From: Fodinibius sp052060035
Lineage (GTDB): Bacteria > Bacteroidota > Rhodothermia > Balneolales > Balneolaceae
Assembly: GCF_052060035.1 (NCBI RefSeq)
Contig: NZ_JBPOEA010000001.1
Location: 682,001 to 746,000 of the forward strand
DNA: 64,000 nt
Direction: 5' to 3'
Shown one piece after another: positions 1 to 7,162 of the stretch; position 1 is the first letter of the stretch; each line of letters starts with the position of its first letter. A program made the position numbers and the translations under genes. The notes below the pieces were generated by a model. That model did no database searches. It saw nothing but the letters and a program-made list of their open reading frames with translations, and was not told where the DNA came from.

Positions 1-2
1 TA

Positions 3-1256
3 GGCAATTTTTCTTTTGACGTGGATCCCGGCAGTGAAACAGTAAGCGTTACATTGGAAACATCTAAGCAGGGGTATCAAACACAAACGACTTCTTTTAA
101 GTTGGCTCCTGAAACTGATGTTGATGATTTAGTTATTGAACTGCAATCGACAGATAGTTCTGGCAATAATGGTGACGAAGGTGGAAGTGATGAGGTTGGT
201 GGAGAGCCTGAAGGACCGGCAGCCATTATTCTTCAAAGTATATCAGATCAAGCTATTTTTATTAAAGAAACAGGTGATAATATCAGTACGGCCTTTACCT
301 TCCAAGTGGTAGATTCTGCGGGAAGAGCGTTAAATGCTAATGGAGCTGTAGATGTTGATTTTGATATCCTATCGGGACCCGGCGGTGAAGAAGAGATTAT
401 CCCTAAAACAACTACAACCAATTCAAATGGTCAGGCAACAACTTCGTTATTTAGCGGAAATGTGGCCGGACCCGTTAAGCTCCAAGCGAGTATAGAAAGA
501 CCTGAATTGGGAGTTACTATTAAGTCTACTCCTGTACTGGTTGCCATTCACGGCGGCTTTCCGGATACTGACCACTTTAGTATTTCAGCAGAAAAACTAA
601 ATTTTGAAGCATACGATATAAATGGTGTTAGAAATCCAATCACCGTTATTGTTGGAGACAAGTTTTCTAATCCTGTAAAACCTGGAACGGTCGTTTACTT
701 CAATTCTACCGGAGGAGTTATTCAAGGTTCAGGCGAAACTGATGATGATGGGATTGTTACCGTTGATTTAATCTCAGGCGACCCCAGACCCACCAGTGGA
801 ATTGCTACTGTTACAGCGACAACCGTAAATGAGAATAACACACGTATATCAAAAAATATCGACGTTGTATTCTCAACTCAAAGTGCCAACATCAGTGCTG
901 CTTGTGATACTTCTGTCCCCGAATGTGTGACCGAAACAACTTTTGACTTACCACCAGACGGAGGAGTAAGTTTTTCATATACGGTTGAAGATTTAAATGG
1001 TAATCCTATGCCAGCGGGTTCACAAATAACCGTTGAAGCCGGGAACGGAATGGAGGTTACCGGGGATGCTGATTTTGAACTTGGTAATCATTCATCAGCT
1101 GGACCTGGCGCAACCCAGTTTAATTTTTCTATTCGCGATACTGATGATCAATCTGATTCAGCTGCTCCCTTAACTGTTAAAATATCAGTGACTACTCCTT
1201 CTGGTAATACAACCACCTACACTGAAATATCAGGTACGCGTCGTAAAAGTTTCTAA
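3..1256 (+). CDS. Ig-like domain surface/secreted protein, C-terminal part (5' end outside window)
   Basis: The reading frame is open to the left window edge, so the GTG at 21 is probably internal and the gene starts upstream. The visible part is a modular beta-rich protein. A Gly/Glu/Asp-rich linker (about residues 45-65 from the GTG) precedes at least two tandem segments with invasin-type (Big_1) features: 'VVDSAGRALNANGAVDVDF' and 'VGDKFSNPVKPGTVVYF' resemble the D..GNPV..G..V.F pattern, followed by 'NGQATTSLFSG' and 'DDGIVTVDLISG' (the usual 'G.a...l.sG' ending). A third segment near the C terminus has 'VEDLNGNPMPAGSQITVEA'. The protein ends shortly after it with no visible cell-wall or sorting domain. 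Such domains act as extracellular spacers or adhesive modules. The ligand cannot be told from sequence. A terminator follows directly. Confidence 0.75.
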   Translation, partial: GNFSFDVDPGSETVSVTLETSKQGYQTQTTSFKLAPETDVDDLVIELQSTDSSGNNGDEGGSDEVGGEPEGPAAIILQSISDQAIFIKETGDNISTAFTFQVVDSAGRALNANGAVDVDFDILSGPGGEEEIIPKTTTTNSNGQATTSLFSGNVAGPVKLQASIERPELGVTIKSTPVLVAIHGGFPDTDHFSISAEKLNFEAYDINGVRNPITVIVGDKFSNPVKPGTVVYFNSTGGVIQGSGETDDDGIVTVDLISGDPRPTSGIATVTATTVNENNTRISKNIDVVFSTQSANISAACDTSVPECVTETTFDLPPDGGVSFSYTVEDLNGNPMPAGSQITVEAGNGMEVTGDADFELGNHSSAGPGATQFNFSIRDTDDQSDSAAPLTVKISVTTPSGNTTTYTEISGTRRKSF

Positions 1257-1273
1257 ATAGATACCAAAGTCAG

Positions 1274-1309
1274 ACCCTGTCAGCAAGCTTAACACTGGCA
1301 GGGTTTTTT
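1274..1309 (+). terminator. Rho-independent terminator of the Ig-like protein gene
   Basis: The arms CCCTGTCAG and CTGGCAGGG form a 9-bp stem with one G-T pair, followed at once by a run of six T. It lies 18 nt past the stop codon of the upstream gene. Confidence 0.85.
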
Positions 1310-1499
1310 ATTTTAAAATTACTTTTTCCTTAAACCCCAACCTGATTTAAGTTTACAACTTGGAACAAAAAAGATAGTGAAATTACTATCAAAAGTTACA
1401 AACTTGCAGTAGTGTTGGGCCTATTATACAATTACCCTTTCCATTAGCCCTTGACAATTCTTATATTTTCGGCTGATTTTTTCAACTACAAAAAGTTAC

Positions 1500-2429
1500 A
1501 TGGAAGCACCATATACCCCTGATTCATACGATAAAAAGCTTGATAAAATAAACTGGGTCAGTGGACTTCCCTTTGTTTTACTGCACTTGGCGGTAGGATT
1601 GGTTTTCTGGGCGGGATTTAGCTGGACCGCCCTTGCAGCATTGCTCATCACTTATGTGATACGAATGTTTGCGATCACTGCGGGGTTCCATCGTTACTTT
1701 TCACATCGCACCTTTAAAACCAGTCGCCCCTTTCAATTTATCCTCGCATGGCTGGGCACCACCGCCGCCCAAAAAGGTCCGCTTTGGTGGGCCGCACATC
1801 ATCGGCATCATCACAAACATGCCGATACGGAAAAGGATGTCCACTCACCGGTAAAACGCAGCTTTTGGTGGTCACACGTGGGCTGGATATTGAGTAACCG
1901 CTTTAAAGACACCAATTATAATATGGTTAAGGATCTAAAAAATATTCCAGAACTCAATCTTCTAAATAAATATCACCTCATCCCTCCCATCCAATTGGCA
2001 ATAGGCACTTTTGTAGCAGGCGAATTGCTTAATTACTTCTTTCCCGCTTTAGGCACTTCTGGATTCCAGCTACTGGTATATGGGTTCATTATCAGCACGG
2101 TTCTGCTTTATCACGGTACGTTTACGGTCAATTCGCTGGCTCATGTGTTTGGTAAGCGGAGATTTGAAACCACTGACGACAGTCGCAACAACTGGTTTAT
2201 TTCTTTGATAACTTTGGGAGAAGGCTGGCACAATAATCACCATCGGTTTCCATCATCTGAACGACAGGGTTTTTACTGGTGGGAATTCGATTTTTCGCAC
2301 TATGCCCTTAAAGTGCTTTCCTGGTTTAAGGTGGTTTGGGATTTACGGGTGCCGCCCAAACGGGTTTATGCCGAGGGCAAAGTTTTTAAACGTCCGCCAG
2401 AGGTCATTGACCATCCGGGAAAAAGGTAA
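1500..2429 (+). CDS. Acyl-CoA / fatty-acid desaturase, membrane di-iron
   Basis: Likely introduces a cis double bond (delta-9 type) into fatty acyl chains in the membrane. All three histidine boxes of the membrane desaturase family are present: HRYFSH at residues 64-69, a His cluster HHRHHH at 100-105, and HNNHH at 244-248, plus NSLAH at 211-215. Hydrophobic stretches at about 20-60, 75-90 and 160-205 fit the four-helix membrane topology. At 309 aa the length is that of bacterial stearoyl-CoA-desaturase-like enzymes without a cytochrome b5 domain. It is monocistronic: a terminator lies upstream and 241 nt without a gene lie downstream. Its substrate form (acyl-CoA or lipid-bound) is not visible from sequence. 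Confidence 0.92.
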   Translation: MEAPYTPDSYDKKLDKINWVSGLPFVLLHLAVGLVFWAGFSWTALAALLITYVIRMFAITAGFHRYFSHRTFKTSRPFQFILAWLGTTAAQKGPLWWAAHHRHHHKHADTEKDVHSPVKRSFWWSHVGWILSNRFKDTNYNMVKDLKNIPELNLLNKYHLIPPIQLAIGTFVAGELLNYFFPALGTSGFQLLVYGFIISTVLLYHGTFTVNSLAHVFGKRRFETTDDSRNNWFISLITLGEGWHNNHHRFPSSERQGFYWWEFDFSHYALKVLSWFKVVWDLRVPPKRVYAEGKVFKRPPEVIDHPGKR

Positions 2430-2670
2430 TTGGACGAAAATAGACAAAATTAACTGATATATTTGAATTAGAGACTTGATTAAATTATAAATTGTATTAA
2501 TTGCTTCAATCCTCCTACCCTCATCTTCCAGGAAGGAATTTCATTGATTAAATAAAATCTCTCTCGTAGAAGAGGAATTTAGGGAGATGGAATCAAGCTC
2601 AATGTCCAAATAAAAGTACCAGAAATTGAATATGCTTCATATACTTATAAAAAAATTAGCTTTTTAAGTT

Positions 2671-3294
2671 ATGAGTAATCTATTGCAACTCTTTGAAAAC
2701 AACGAAAAATGGGCTGATAATATCAGACAGCAACAGCCCGATTTCTTCGAGGAATCGGCCAAGGGACAAAGCCCCAGTATTTTGTGGATTGGCTGCTCCG
2801 ACAGCCGCGTCCCTCCTGTCCAGCTTACCGAGCTCGGCCCCGGCGATCTGTTTGTCCACCGCAATATAGCCAACGTTATCCATCACTCTGATATCAACAG
2901 TCAATCGGTAATACAGTATGCCGTCAGTGTATTAAAAGTAAAACATGTGGTGGTTTGTGGTCATTATGGCTGTGGCGGCGTAACAGCAGCATATGAAGAT
3001 CAAACACTGGGACTGATTGACAACTGGCTTGCTAATATTGAGGATGTCTACCATACCCATCAAAACGAAATTGAAGCCCAGGCAACCAAAGAGAAAAAAC
3101 TAAATCGCTTTTGCGAGCTCAACGTACGAGAACAGGTTAAAAACATCTGCCACTCCCCTTTTGTCCAGCAGGCATGGGATCAGGGTCAGGAGTTAAATGT
3201 TCACGGATTAATTTATGATCTCGAAACCGGACTGCTTAACGATTTGGATATCCACATCACCTCTGCCAAAGAAGCCTCTGACTTGCAAAGTTAA
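2671..3294 (+). CDS. can: Beta-class carbonic anhydrase
   Basis: Catalyses reversible hydration of CO2 to bicarbonate in the cytoplasm, supplying bicarbonate for carboxylases and helping pH balance. The zinc ligands are Cys42, His98 and Cys101 in the motifs CSDSRVPP and CGHYGCGGV. The conserved Asp44-Arg46 dyad and HRNIANV are present as well. The 207-aa length matches the compact bacterial beta-CA clade (E. coli Can/CynT type). The ATG at 2671 places CA helix 1 normally. There is no signal peptide. It stands alone after a 241-nt spacer. Confidence 0.96.
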   Translation: MSNLLQLFENNEKWADNIRQQQPDFFEESAKGQSPSILWIGCSDSRVPPVQLTELGPGDLFVHRNIANVIHHSDINSQSVIQYAVSVLKVKHVVVCGHYGCGGVTAAYEDQTLGLIDNWLANIEDVYHTHQNEIEAQATKEKKLNRFCELNVREQVKNICHSPFVQQAWDQGQELNVHGLIYDLETGLLNDLDIHITSAKEASDLQS

Positions 3295-3384
3295 CCCTTC
3301 GGTCTATGAGATACGTTTCATATATTTAGCTGTAATTTCAAATCATGGTAACCGCTTACCCAATTTTATAAAATCATAAGTCTG

Positions 3385-3984
3385 ATGGATATTCAAACGA
3401 CTGAAAACCAGTTTCAAAACGTTTCTTATAGAGATGATGTGTATAACGAGCTATTAAATCATCTGGAATCTGACGTTGAAAAAGATCGGCATCACTTAAG
3501 CTTGTTTTTGGGGATTTTTGAACCTAACAAACAAAAGGCACTGCAAGATATTGAGCAAAGGTTACATCGAAAAGTGCACGTTGTTGATACTTCAGATCTG
3601 GCCTCTCGTATTGAATCTGAATCGTTTAAAAAGCTCGATGACTTTTTTGACAACATGGAACAATCCGAGGATATCCTGTACTTCAAAAATGGCGAAAAAC
3701 TTTGTGGCGTATATTCCAGCTATTCCCATTCTCACACGAAGTATGCAACTCCCCAAGAGCGTTATTTCTTGAAGAAAGTAAAAGACTTCAACGGTCTCGT
3801 TATCGTTGATATTGAAGAGTTTTCGGATGCCGATAAAACATTGCGACGTGCAGCTGGTTCGGTCATTTCATTTACCTTGCCCGAATCTAAACTTAAACGT
3901 GCTTTTTGGCATCTGCGGAATTTTTCTCCCCACGGCTTTGAGCTCAAGACCACTCGTCCCGAAGCATACGGCGAAACAGGTTAA
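3385..3984 (+). CDS. Degenerate AAA+ domain protein (Walker A and B lost)
   Basis: The whole 199-aa chain can be laid over the AAA+ ATPase core of the 'LFTGPPGTGKT...FFDEADALFG...RYANIE..YLLQ' type. Residues 39-50 (LSLFLGIFEPNK) sit where beta1 and the P-loop belong, but GPPGTGKT is replaced by GIFEPNKQ. Residues 97-107 (ILYFKNGEKLC) sit where LFFDEADALF belongs, so the Walker B Asp-Glu is gone. 'TKYATPQERYFLKKVKDFNGLVIV' (118-141) matches the helix and sensor-1 strand. 'TLRRAAGSVISFTLPE' (152-167) matches the arginine-finger region and keeps two arginines. It should not hydrolyse ATP. It may act as a structural or arginine-finger partner in a complex. No AAA+ partner is encoded next to it. 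The fold assignment is my inference from pattern alignment. Confidence 0.6.
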   Translation: MDIQTTENQFQNVSYRDDVYNELLNHLESDVEKDRHHLSLFLGIFEPNKQKALQDIEQRLHRKVHVVDTSDLASRIESESFKKLDDFFDNMEQSEDILYFKNGEKLCGVYSSYSHSHTKYATPQERYFLKKVKDFNGLVIVDIEEFSDADKTLRRAAGSVISFTLPESKLKRAFWHLRNFSPHGFELKTTRPEAYGETG

Positions 3985-4027
3985 ATAAATTGAACAGAGA
4001 CTAAGCTTCTCATAATTTTTTGTTTAG

Positions 4028-4171
4028 ATGCGTAAACCCATAAAACCCCTCCCCACCGACTGTTGCGGTTCGGGGTGTCCCAAATGCATTTACGAGATTT
4101 ATGAAGAGCATCTGAAAAGGTATAAGGAGTGGAAAAATCAGCAGAAAGAAAATCAGAATAAGGAAATTTAA
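4028..4171 (+). CDS. Oxidoreductase-like small Cys-rich protein (Oxidored-like family)
   Basis: This 47-aa ORF starts with ATG and reads PTDCCGSGCPKCIYEIYEEH near its centre. That Cys pattern (CC-x2-GC-x2-C) followed by an acidic 'YEIYEEHL' helix is the signature of the short Oxidored-like N-terminal domain (PF09791), known mainly from eukaryotic OXLD1-type proteins and from small bacterial proteins. The four cysteines suggest metal or redox binding, but no reaction has been established. It ends 17 nt before the SUI1-like gene, so the two are likely co-transcribed. Confidence 0.75.
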   Translation: MRKPIKPLPTDCCGSGCPKCIYEIYEEHLKRYKEWKNQQKENQNKEI

Positions 4172-4188
4172 AAGCAGCAAAAACGATT

Positions 4189-4413
4189 ATGGCCATTAAT
4201 ATTAAACTGGATACCAGCGGGCGACGCGGCAAAACGGTTACAATGATTACAAATATCCAGCATAACCCACAGGTTATCGAGAAGCTGGAAAAACAGCTTA
4301 AACAAAAATGTGGTGCCGGGGGGACGAGTTATGCTAAAACGATTGAAATCCAGGGGGACCACGTCGATAAAGTACGCACTTTTTTACAGGATGAAGGATA
4401 TAATGTTAAGTAG
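4189..4413 (+). CDS. SUI1/eIF1-like translation factor (YciH family)
   Basis: This is a stand-alone SUI1 domain of 74 aa. Diagnostic residues are 'GRRGKTVTMITNI' at 11-23, 'KCGAGGTSYAKTIEIQGDH' near 40-58, and the closing 'VRTFLQDEGYNVK'. These are the eIF1 features 'GRgGKtVT.I.g', 'kcGtGGtvk...IeiQGDhr..v' and 'L...G....k'. In bacteria the family (YciH) binds the small ribosomal subunit and influences initiation fidelity or stress-time translation. Its exact role is not settled. It is flanked closely by two other tiny genes on the same strand, 17 nt behind and 46 nt ahead. Confidence 0.88.
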   Translation: MAINIKLDTSGRRGKTVTMITNIQHNPQVIEKLEKQLKQKCGAGGTSYAKTIEIQGDHVDKVRTFLQDEGYNVK

Positions 4414-4459
4414 AGTAATACTTTAACAAATAAAATTTCTCAACCGATAATCCCGTATT

Positions 4460-4639
4460 ATGAGCCTTAATATTTCAGAAAAGGAATACCAAGAGATATT
4501 AGAACAGATCAAAGATGATGACAGCCCGGTGGGTATTGATGCCGGAAAAACGCATGTGCTCATTTTGCAAAAATTATTACGTATTGAACGCCGCCTGGAA
4601 GCGCTCGAAATGCGTTTCTTTGAAGAAGAGGAGGAATAA
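4460..4639 (+). CDS. Small uncharacterised acidic protein (59 aa)
   Basis: ATG-initiated ORF of 59 codons in the same direction as the SUI1-like gene, 46 nt after it. I do not recognise the family. The protein has an N-terminal acidic amphipathic part (ISEKEYQEILEQIKDDD), a middle 'GIDAGKTHVLILQKLLRI' and a charged C-terminal helix ending in five glutamates. The heptad-like Leu/Ile spacing from about residue 33 to 52 suggests a short coiled coil and oligomerisation. Clean codon structure and tight spacing argue that it is real. Confidence 0.55.
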   Translation: MSLNISEKEYQEILEQIKDDDSPVGIDAGKTHVLILQKLLRIERRLEALEMRFFEEEEE

Positions 4640-4694
4640 TTAATCCTTATCCATAAGGCTTTTGAATAATTCCTTCTGCTCTTTTCTTATGGAT

Positions 4695-4712
4695 GAGTAC
4701 CGGTCGGTACTC
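4695..4712. repeat. Short perfect inverted repeat, GAGTACC/GGTACTC
   Basis: Seven-base arms separated by 4 nt in the spacer between the convergent 59-aa gene and the metallopeptidase-like gene. There is no T tract next to it, so it is not an obvious terminator. It could be a protein-binding palindrome or chance. Confidence 0.35.
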
Positions 4713-4772
4713 TAACATACTATTCTGCGAGACTATTGACGAGCGCAGCCCTACAAAATTTGAATAATCAAT

Positions 4773-4800
4773 AAAAAGGGATATGGCCAAACTATATCCC
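4773..4800 (-). terminator. Terminator of the metallopeptidase-like gene (minus strand)
   Basis: GGGATAT and ATATCCC form a 7-bp stem with a 9-nt loop. On the minus strand the stem is followed by a T5 run. It lies 28 nt beyond the stop codon of the minus-strand gene that ends at 4828. Confidence 0.7.
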
Positions 4801-4827
4801 TAAAGACAGATTCCATAACAGGGTTAC

Positions 4828-5322
4828 CTACAGATTTACTTTACTTTCTCTTTTGGGATCTAAATCATAAAGCGATGAAACCGTAGCCTGCACCGTCTTA
4901 TACCATTCATTGCCATATTTATCATTGATCTCATAAAAGTCTGAAAAGTCGGGTTTGCGAACCTTCATTTTCCACTCTTGATTTTTGGCTTTGTACACAG
5001 GATCAACATGTAAAAGCTGATGGAATACGACCATCTCACGGGTTTTTTGGTCAAGCATATCCCACATTTCTCCGGAAATTTCAATCAGGTAGTTATGACC
5101 GGAATAATATTCGACCTCTCGTGATGCTTTTTTACACTTGGCAGCTTTGTATTTTGAAAGATTTGGATATACCAAGAAATAACCAATAGAAGCAGGACCA
5201 AAATCAAGGCTTTCCCGCTCTATCACTGTTTCAGCAATTTTTGCAATTTCAGGAGATTCCATTAATTGTTTGTTACTGTGTGCTACGGTATCTCCGGGTT
5301 TCAAAAAATCATTGTCTTTCAT
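4828..5322 (-). CDS. Putative metallopeptidase-like protein with HQLLH motif (active-site Glu replaced)
   Basis: 164 aa. It resembles the 'putative phage metallopeptidase' family. The C-terminal half has 'MVVFHQLLHVDP' followed by 'KVRKPDFSDFYEINDKYGNEW', the layout of HELLH followed by a '(R/K)xHDxxEF...YG' segment. The catalytic Glu of HExxH is Gln here (codon CAG, motif at 5008-5022), and the downstream His of the 'HD' pair is Pro. Zinc may still bind, but peptidase activity looks doubtful. There is no signal peptide or membrane segment, so it is cytoplasmic. Nothing else phage-like is nearby. A TAnnTTTG-like element lies at 5365-5372 upstream, so it may have its own promoter. Confidence 0.6.
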   Translation of the reverse strand: MKDNDFLKPGDTVAHSNKQLMESPEIAKIAETVIERESLDFGPASIGYFLVYPNLSKYKAAKCKKASREVEYYSGHNYLIEISGEMWDMLDQKTREMVVFHQLLHVDPVYKAKNQEWKMKVRKPDFSDFYEINDKYGNEWYKTVQATVSSLYDLDPKRESKVNL

Positions 5323-5391
5323 GGACGAACTTCTTCAATTTTAAATTCACAATTTCGTGGCTACCAAAGGTATGATTCTAAGGCGATCTTT

Positions 5392-5844
5392 TCATCCATT
5401 TTTAGACATAATTCTTCGCAAATAATTAATCTGTCCGAGGTGATAATTTAAGTGCCTATATAAGTGAATTAAAAATCCTCTTGTTGTTGACTCAAAAGGA
5501 ACTTCCATAGGATAGTCAGCTTCAATTTCTTCATCGCCAAGCTCATAATAAATAGCATCCAAAGTTTGCTTTAAAGCTTCCACATCAGAGATAAGATTTT
5601 CTTTAGGGATCGGAATATTTTCAAATTCACGCTCCCTATCTCTTTCATATGCCGTATTTCCAAGCCCTTTCCCAATAAAGTGATTCATATTTCCTGCCAG
5701 GTGCTGAACTAATACACCAATACTGTTAGCTATCCCCTCGGGAGTTTCCCAGAGAATTGCTTCGGGCGTATCCCTGAGGTTCTCGATAAGACGATTTAAG
5801 TCTCGTTGAAAAAGAGCGTTTAAATCTTGTTGTGAAGAGCTCAT
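5392..5844 (-). CDS. DinB-like protein (DUF1572 type)
   Basis: 150 aa four-helix-bundle protein of the DinB/YfiT superfamily. The N-terminal helix 'DLNALFQRDLNRLIENL', 'SIGVLVQHLAGNMNHFIG' at about 41-58 and 'GFLIHLYRHLNYHLGQINYLRR' near the C terminus carry the three-histidine metal-site pattern of the superfamily: one His after helix 2 and two in the last helix. Members include thiol-dependent transferases and stress-induced proteins, and the substrate here is unknown. It is encoded 24 nt downstream of nei on the same strand, which suggests co-transcription. I rate the superfamily well and the function poorly. Confidence 0.8.
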   Translation of the reverse strand: MSSSQQDLNALFQRDLNRLIENLRDTPEAILWETPEGIANSIGVLVQHLAGNMNHFIGKGLGNTAYERDREREFENIPIPKENLISDVEALKQTLDAIYYELGDEEIEADYPMEVPFESTTRGFLIHLYRHLNYHLGQINYLRRIMSKNG

Positions 5845-5868
5845 AATATAGATTTATTTATTCCATAT

Positions 5869-6693
5869 TTAATCCTGAAGTTGACAATTGGGGCAGAAAT
5901 ATATTTTACGCCCGCCCGTTTTGTCTTCTTCAATAATGGAACCGCATTTATGGCAGCGATCATCCGTACGTTTATAAACGAAATGCCGATAGTCGCTGTA
6001 TGACGCATTTTCTCGCTTTAGCGCTTCAACGATCTTCTGATCATTTGTAATTCCTCCCGTTTCGTACGATCGGGTGGTAAGTTTATATGTTGCCTCGGCA
6101 AGTGCCTCCTTTTCCTCCCCTGTATATTCTCGAAGTTTTTTCTCTGGGTTAACCTTGGCATAAAACATGATTTCACTCCGCAGGTAATTGCCGATGCCAC
6201 TTACAAAGCCTTGATCCAGCAGTAGGGTTGTCAACTTGCGATTTTTGAACTTCTCCGACTTAAATTGAACCAAAATATCTTCATAAGTCGTATCAGGATG
6301 TAATACATCGGGTCCTAATTTTTTGATATAGGAATGCTGGTCTACTTCCTCACGGTTCAACATCTCAATTTCAGAAGCCGAATACAGATAAGCTGATTTA
6401 TCACCGTTATGAATGGCAACACGAAGCGACCGATTGGTATCGGGTTCTTTATCCGCATCACTTACCATCCATTTTCCATATAGCTGGTTGTGGCTATACA
6501 TGACGTTATTATTATCAAAAAAGGTAAGCAGGGCTTTCCCGCGAGCCTCCACATTTTCAACAGATTGTCCTTTAAGCTTTGCTTCGTAATCCTTTAATTC
6601 ATCAAAGGCAAAATAAAGGTCTTCTATAGGTCGATCTTTAAGGGCTTTGGTTAACGAATCAGCAGTTCTCCAAATTTCTGGTCCTTCTGGCAT
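5869..6693 (-). CDS. nei: Endonuclease VIII (Nei-type DNA glycosylase/AP lyase)
   Basis: Removes oxidised pyrimidines and cleaves the abasic site in base excision repair. The mature N terminus PEGPE gives the catalytic Pro2 and Glu3. 'HNQLYGKWMV', 'SASEIEMLNREEVDQH' and 'KLGPDVLHPD' follow E. coli Nei closely. The helix-two-turn-helix is 'VSGIGNYLRSEIMFYAKVNP', and a C4 zinc finger lies at Cys247, Cys250, Cys267 and Cys270. The 274-aa length is normal. Its resemblance to Nei ('SHNQLYG', 'GKALLTFF') outweighs that to Fpg. The start codon is fixed because Pro2 must follow Met. It is first in a minus-strand run with the DinB-like gene. Confidence 0.93.
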   Translation of the reverse strand: MPEGPEIWRTADSLTKALKDRPIEDLYFAFDELKDYEAKLKGQSVENVEARGKALLTFFDNNNVMYSHNQLYGKWMVSDADKEPDTNRSLRVAIHNGDKSAYLYSASEIEMLNREEVDQHSYIKKLGPDVLHPDTTYEDILVQFKSEKFKNRKLTTLLLDQGFVSGIGNYLRSEIMFYAKVNPEKKLREYTGEEKEALAEATYKLTTRSYETGGITNDQKIVEALKRENASYSDYRHFVYKRTDDRCHKCGSIIEEDKTGGRKIYFCPNCQLQD

Positions 6694-6763
6694 AAAGAGT
6701 ATTTTTAACTGTTAAAATTTTCATTGACCTTACAACTTTAAGCTTTAAATCGTTTCGGATATT

Positions 6764-7162
6764 ATGGTTAGAACCATGGCTGCCATCGCAGCAGGATATT
6801 TTTCTATTGCTGCCCTAAACAGTTTTATACATCTAATTACCTCCATCTATTTCAGGGCCGACATTACGCTCACTGGCATAAGCCATCTGCCGTCCACTTC
6901 ATGGGTCATCGGTATAACGTTTTTACAGTTTGCTTTCGGCCTGTTTGGAGGATTGCTTGCGACTACCATAGCGAAACATACTTCAAAGGTAATTTTGGGA
7001 TTCATATTAATCATGGTAGCTGTATCGCTCATCAACTACTCCGTAATGGCTGAAACTGAACCTCTCTGGTACCTGATAATAGCACCCGTGCTAACAATAA
7101 GCGGAATATATATGGGTTACCGGCTCCAAACGCAAGAATCAAAACCACAGTTTTATGAATAA
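6764..7162 (+). CDS. Small four-helix membrane protein, unknown
   Basis: 132 aa with four hydrophobic segments at about 5-27, 46-70, 73-93 and 100-120. It has a short charged C terminus and no recognisable catalytic motif, and I do not recognise the family. Its 3' end overlaps the start of the lipoprotein gene by 8 nt, so the two are translationally coupled and probably work together at the inner membrane or envelope. It faces nei divergently across 70 nt. Confidence 0.7.
   Translation: MVRTMAAIAAGYFSIAALNSFIHLITSIYFRADITLTGISHLPSTSWVIGITFLQFAFGLFGGLLATTIAKHTSKVILGFILIMVAVSLINYSVMAETEPLWYLIIAPVLTISGIYMGYRLQTQESKPQFYE

Noticed and set aside
4828..5322. Possible prophage remnant because of the phage-type metallopeptidase
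   Set aside because: No integrase, capsid, lysis or attachment-site-like repeats nearby. Neighbours are housekeeping genes.
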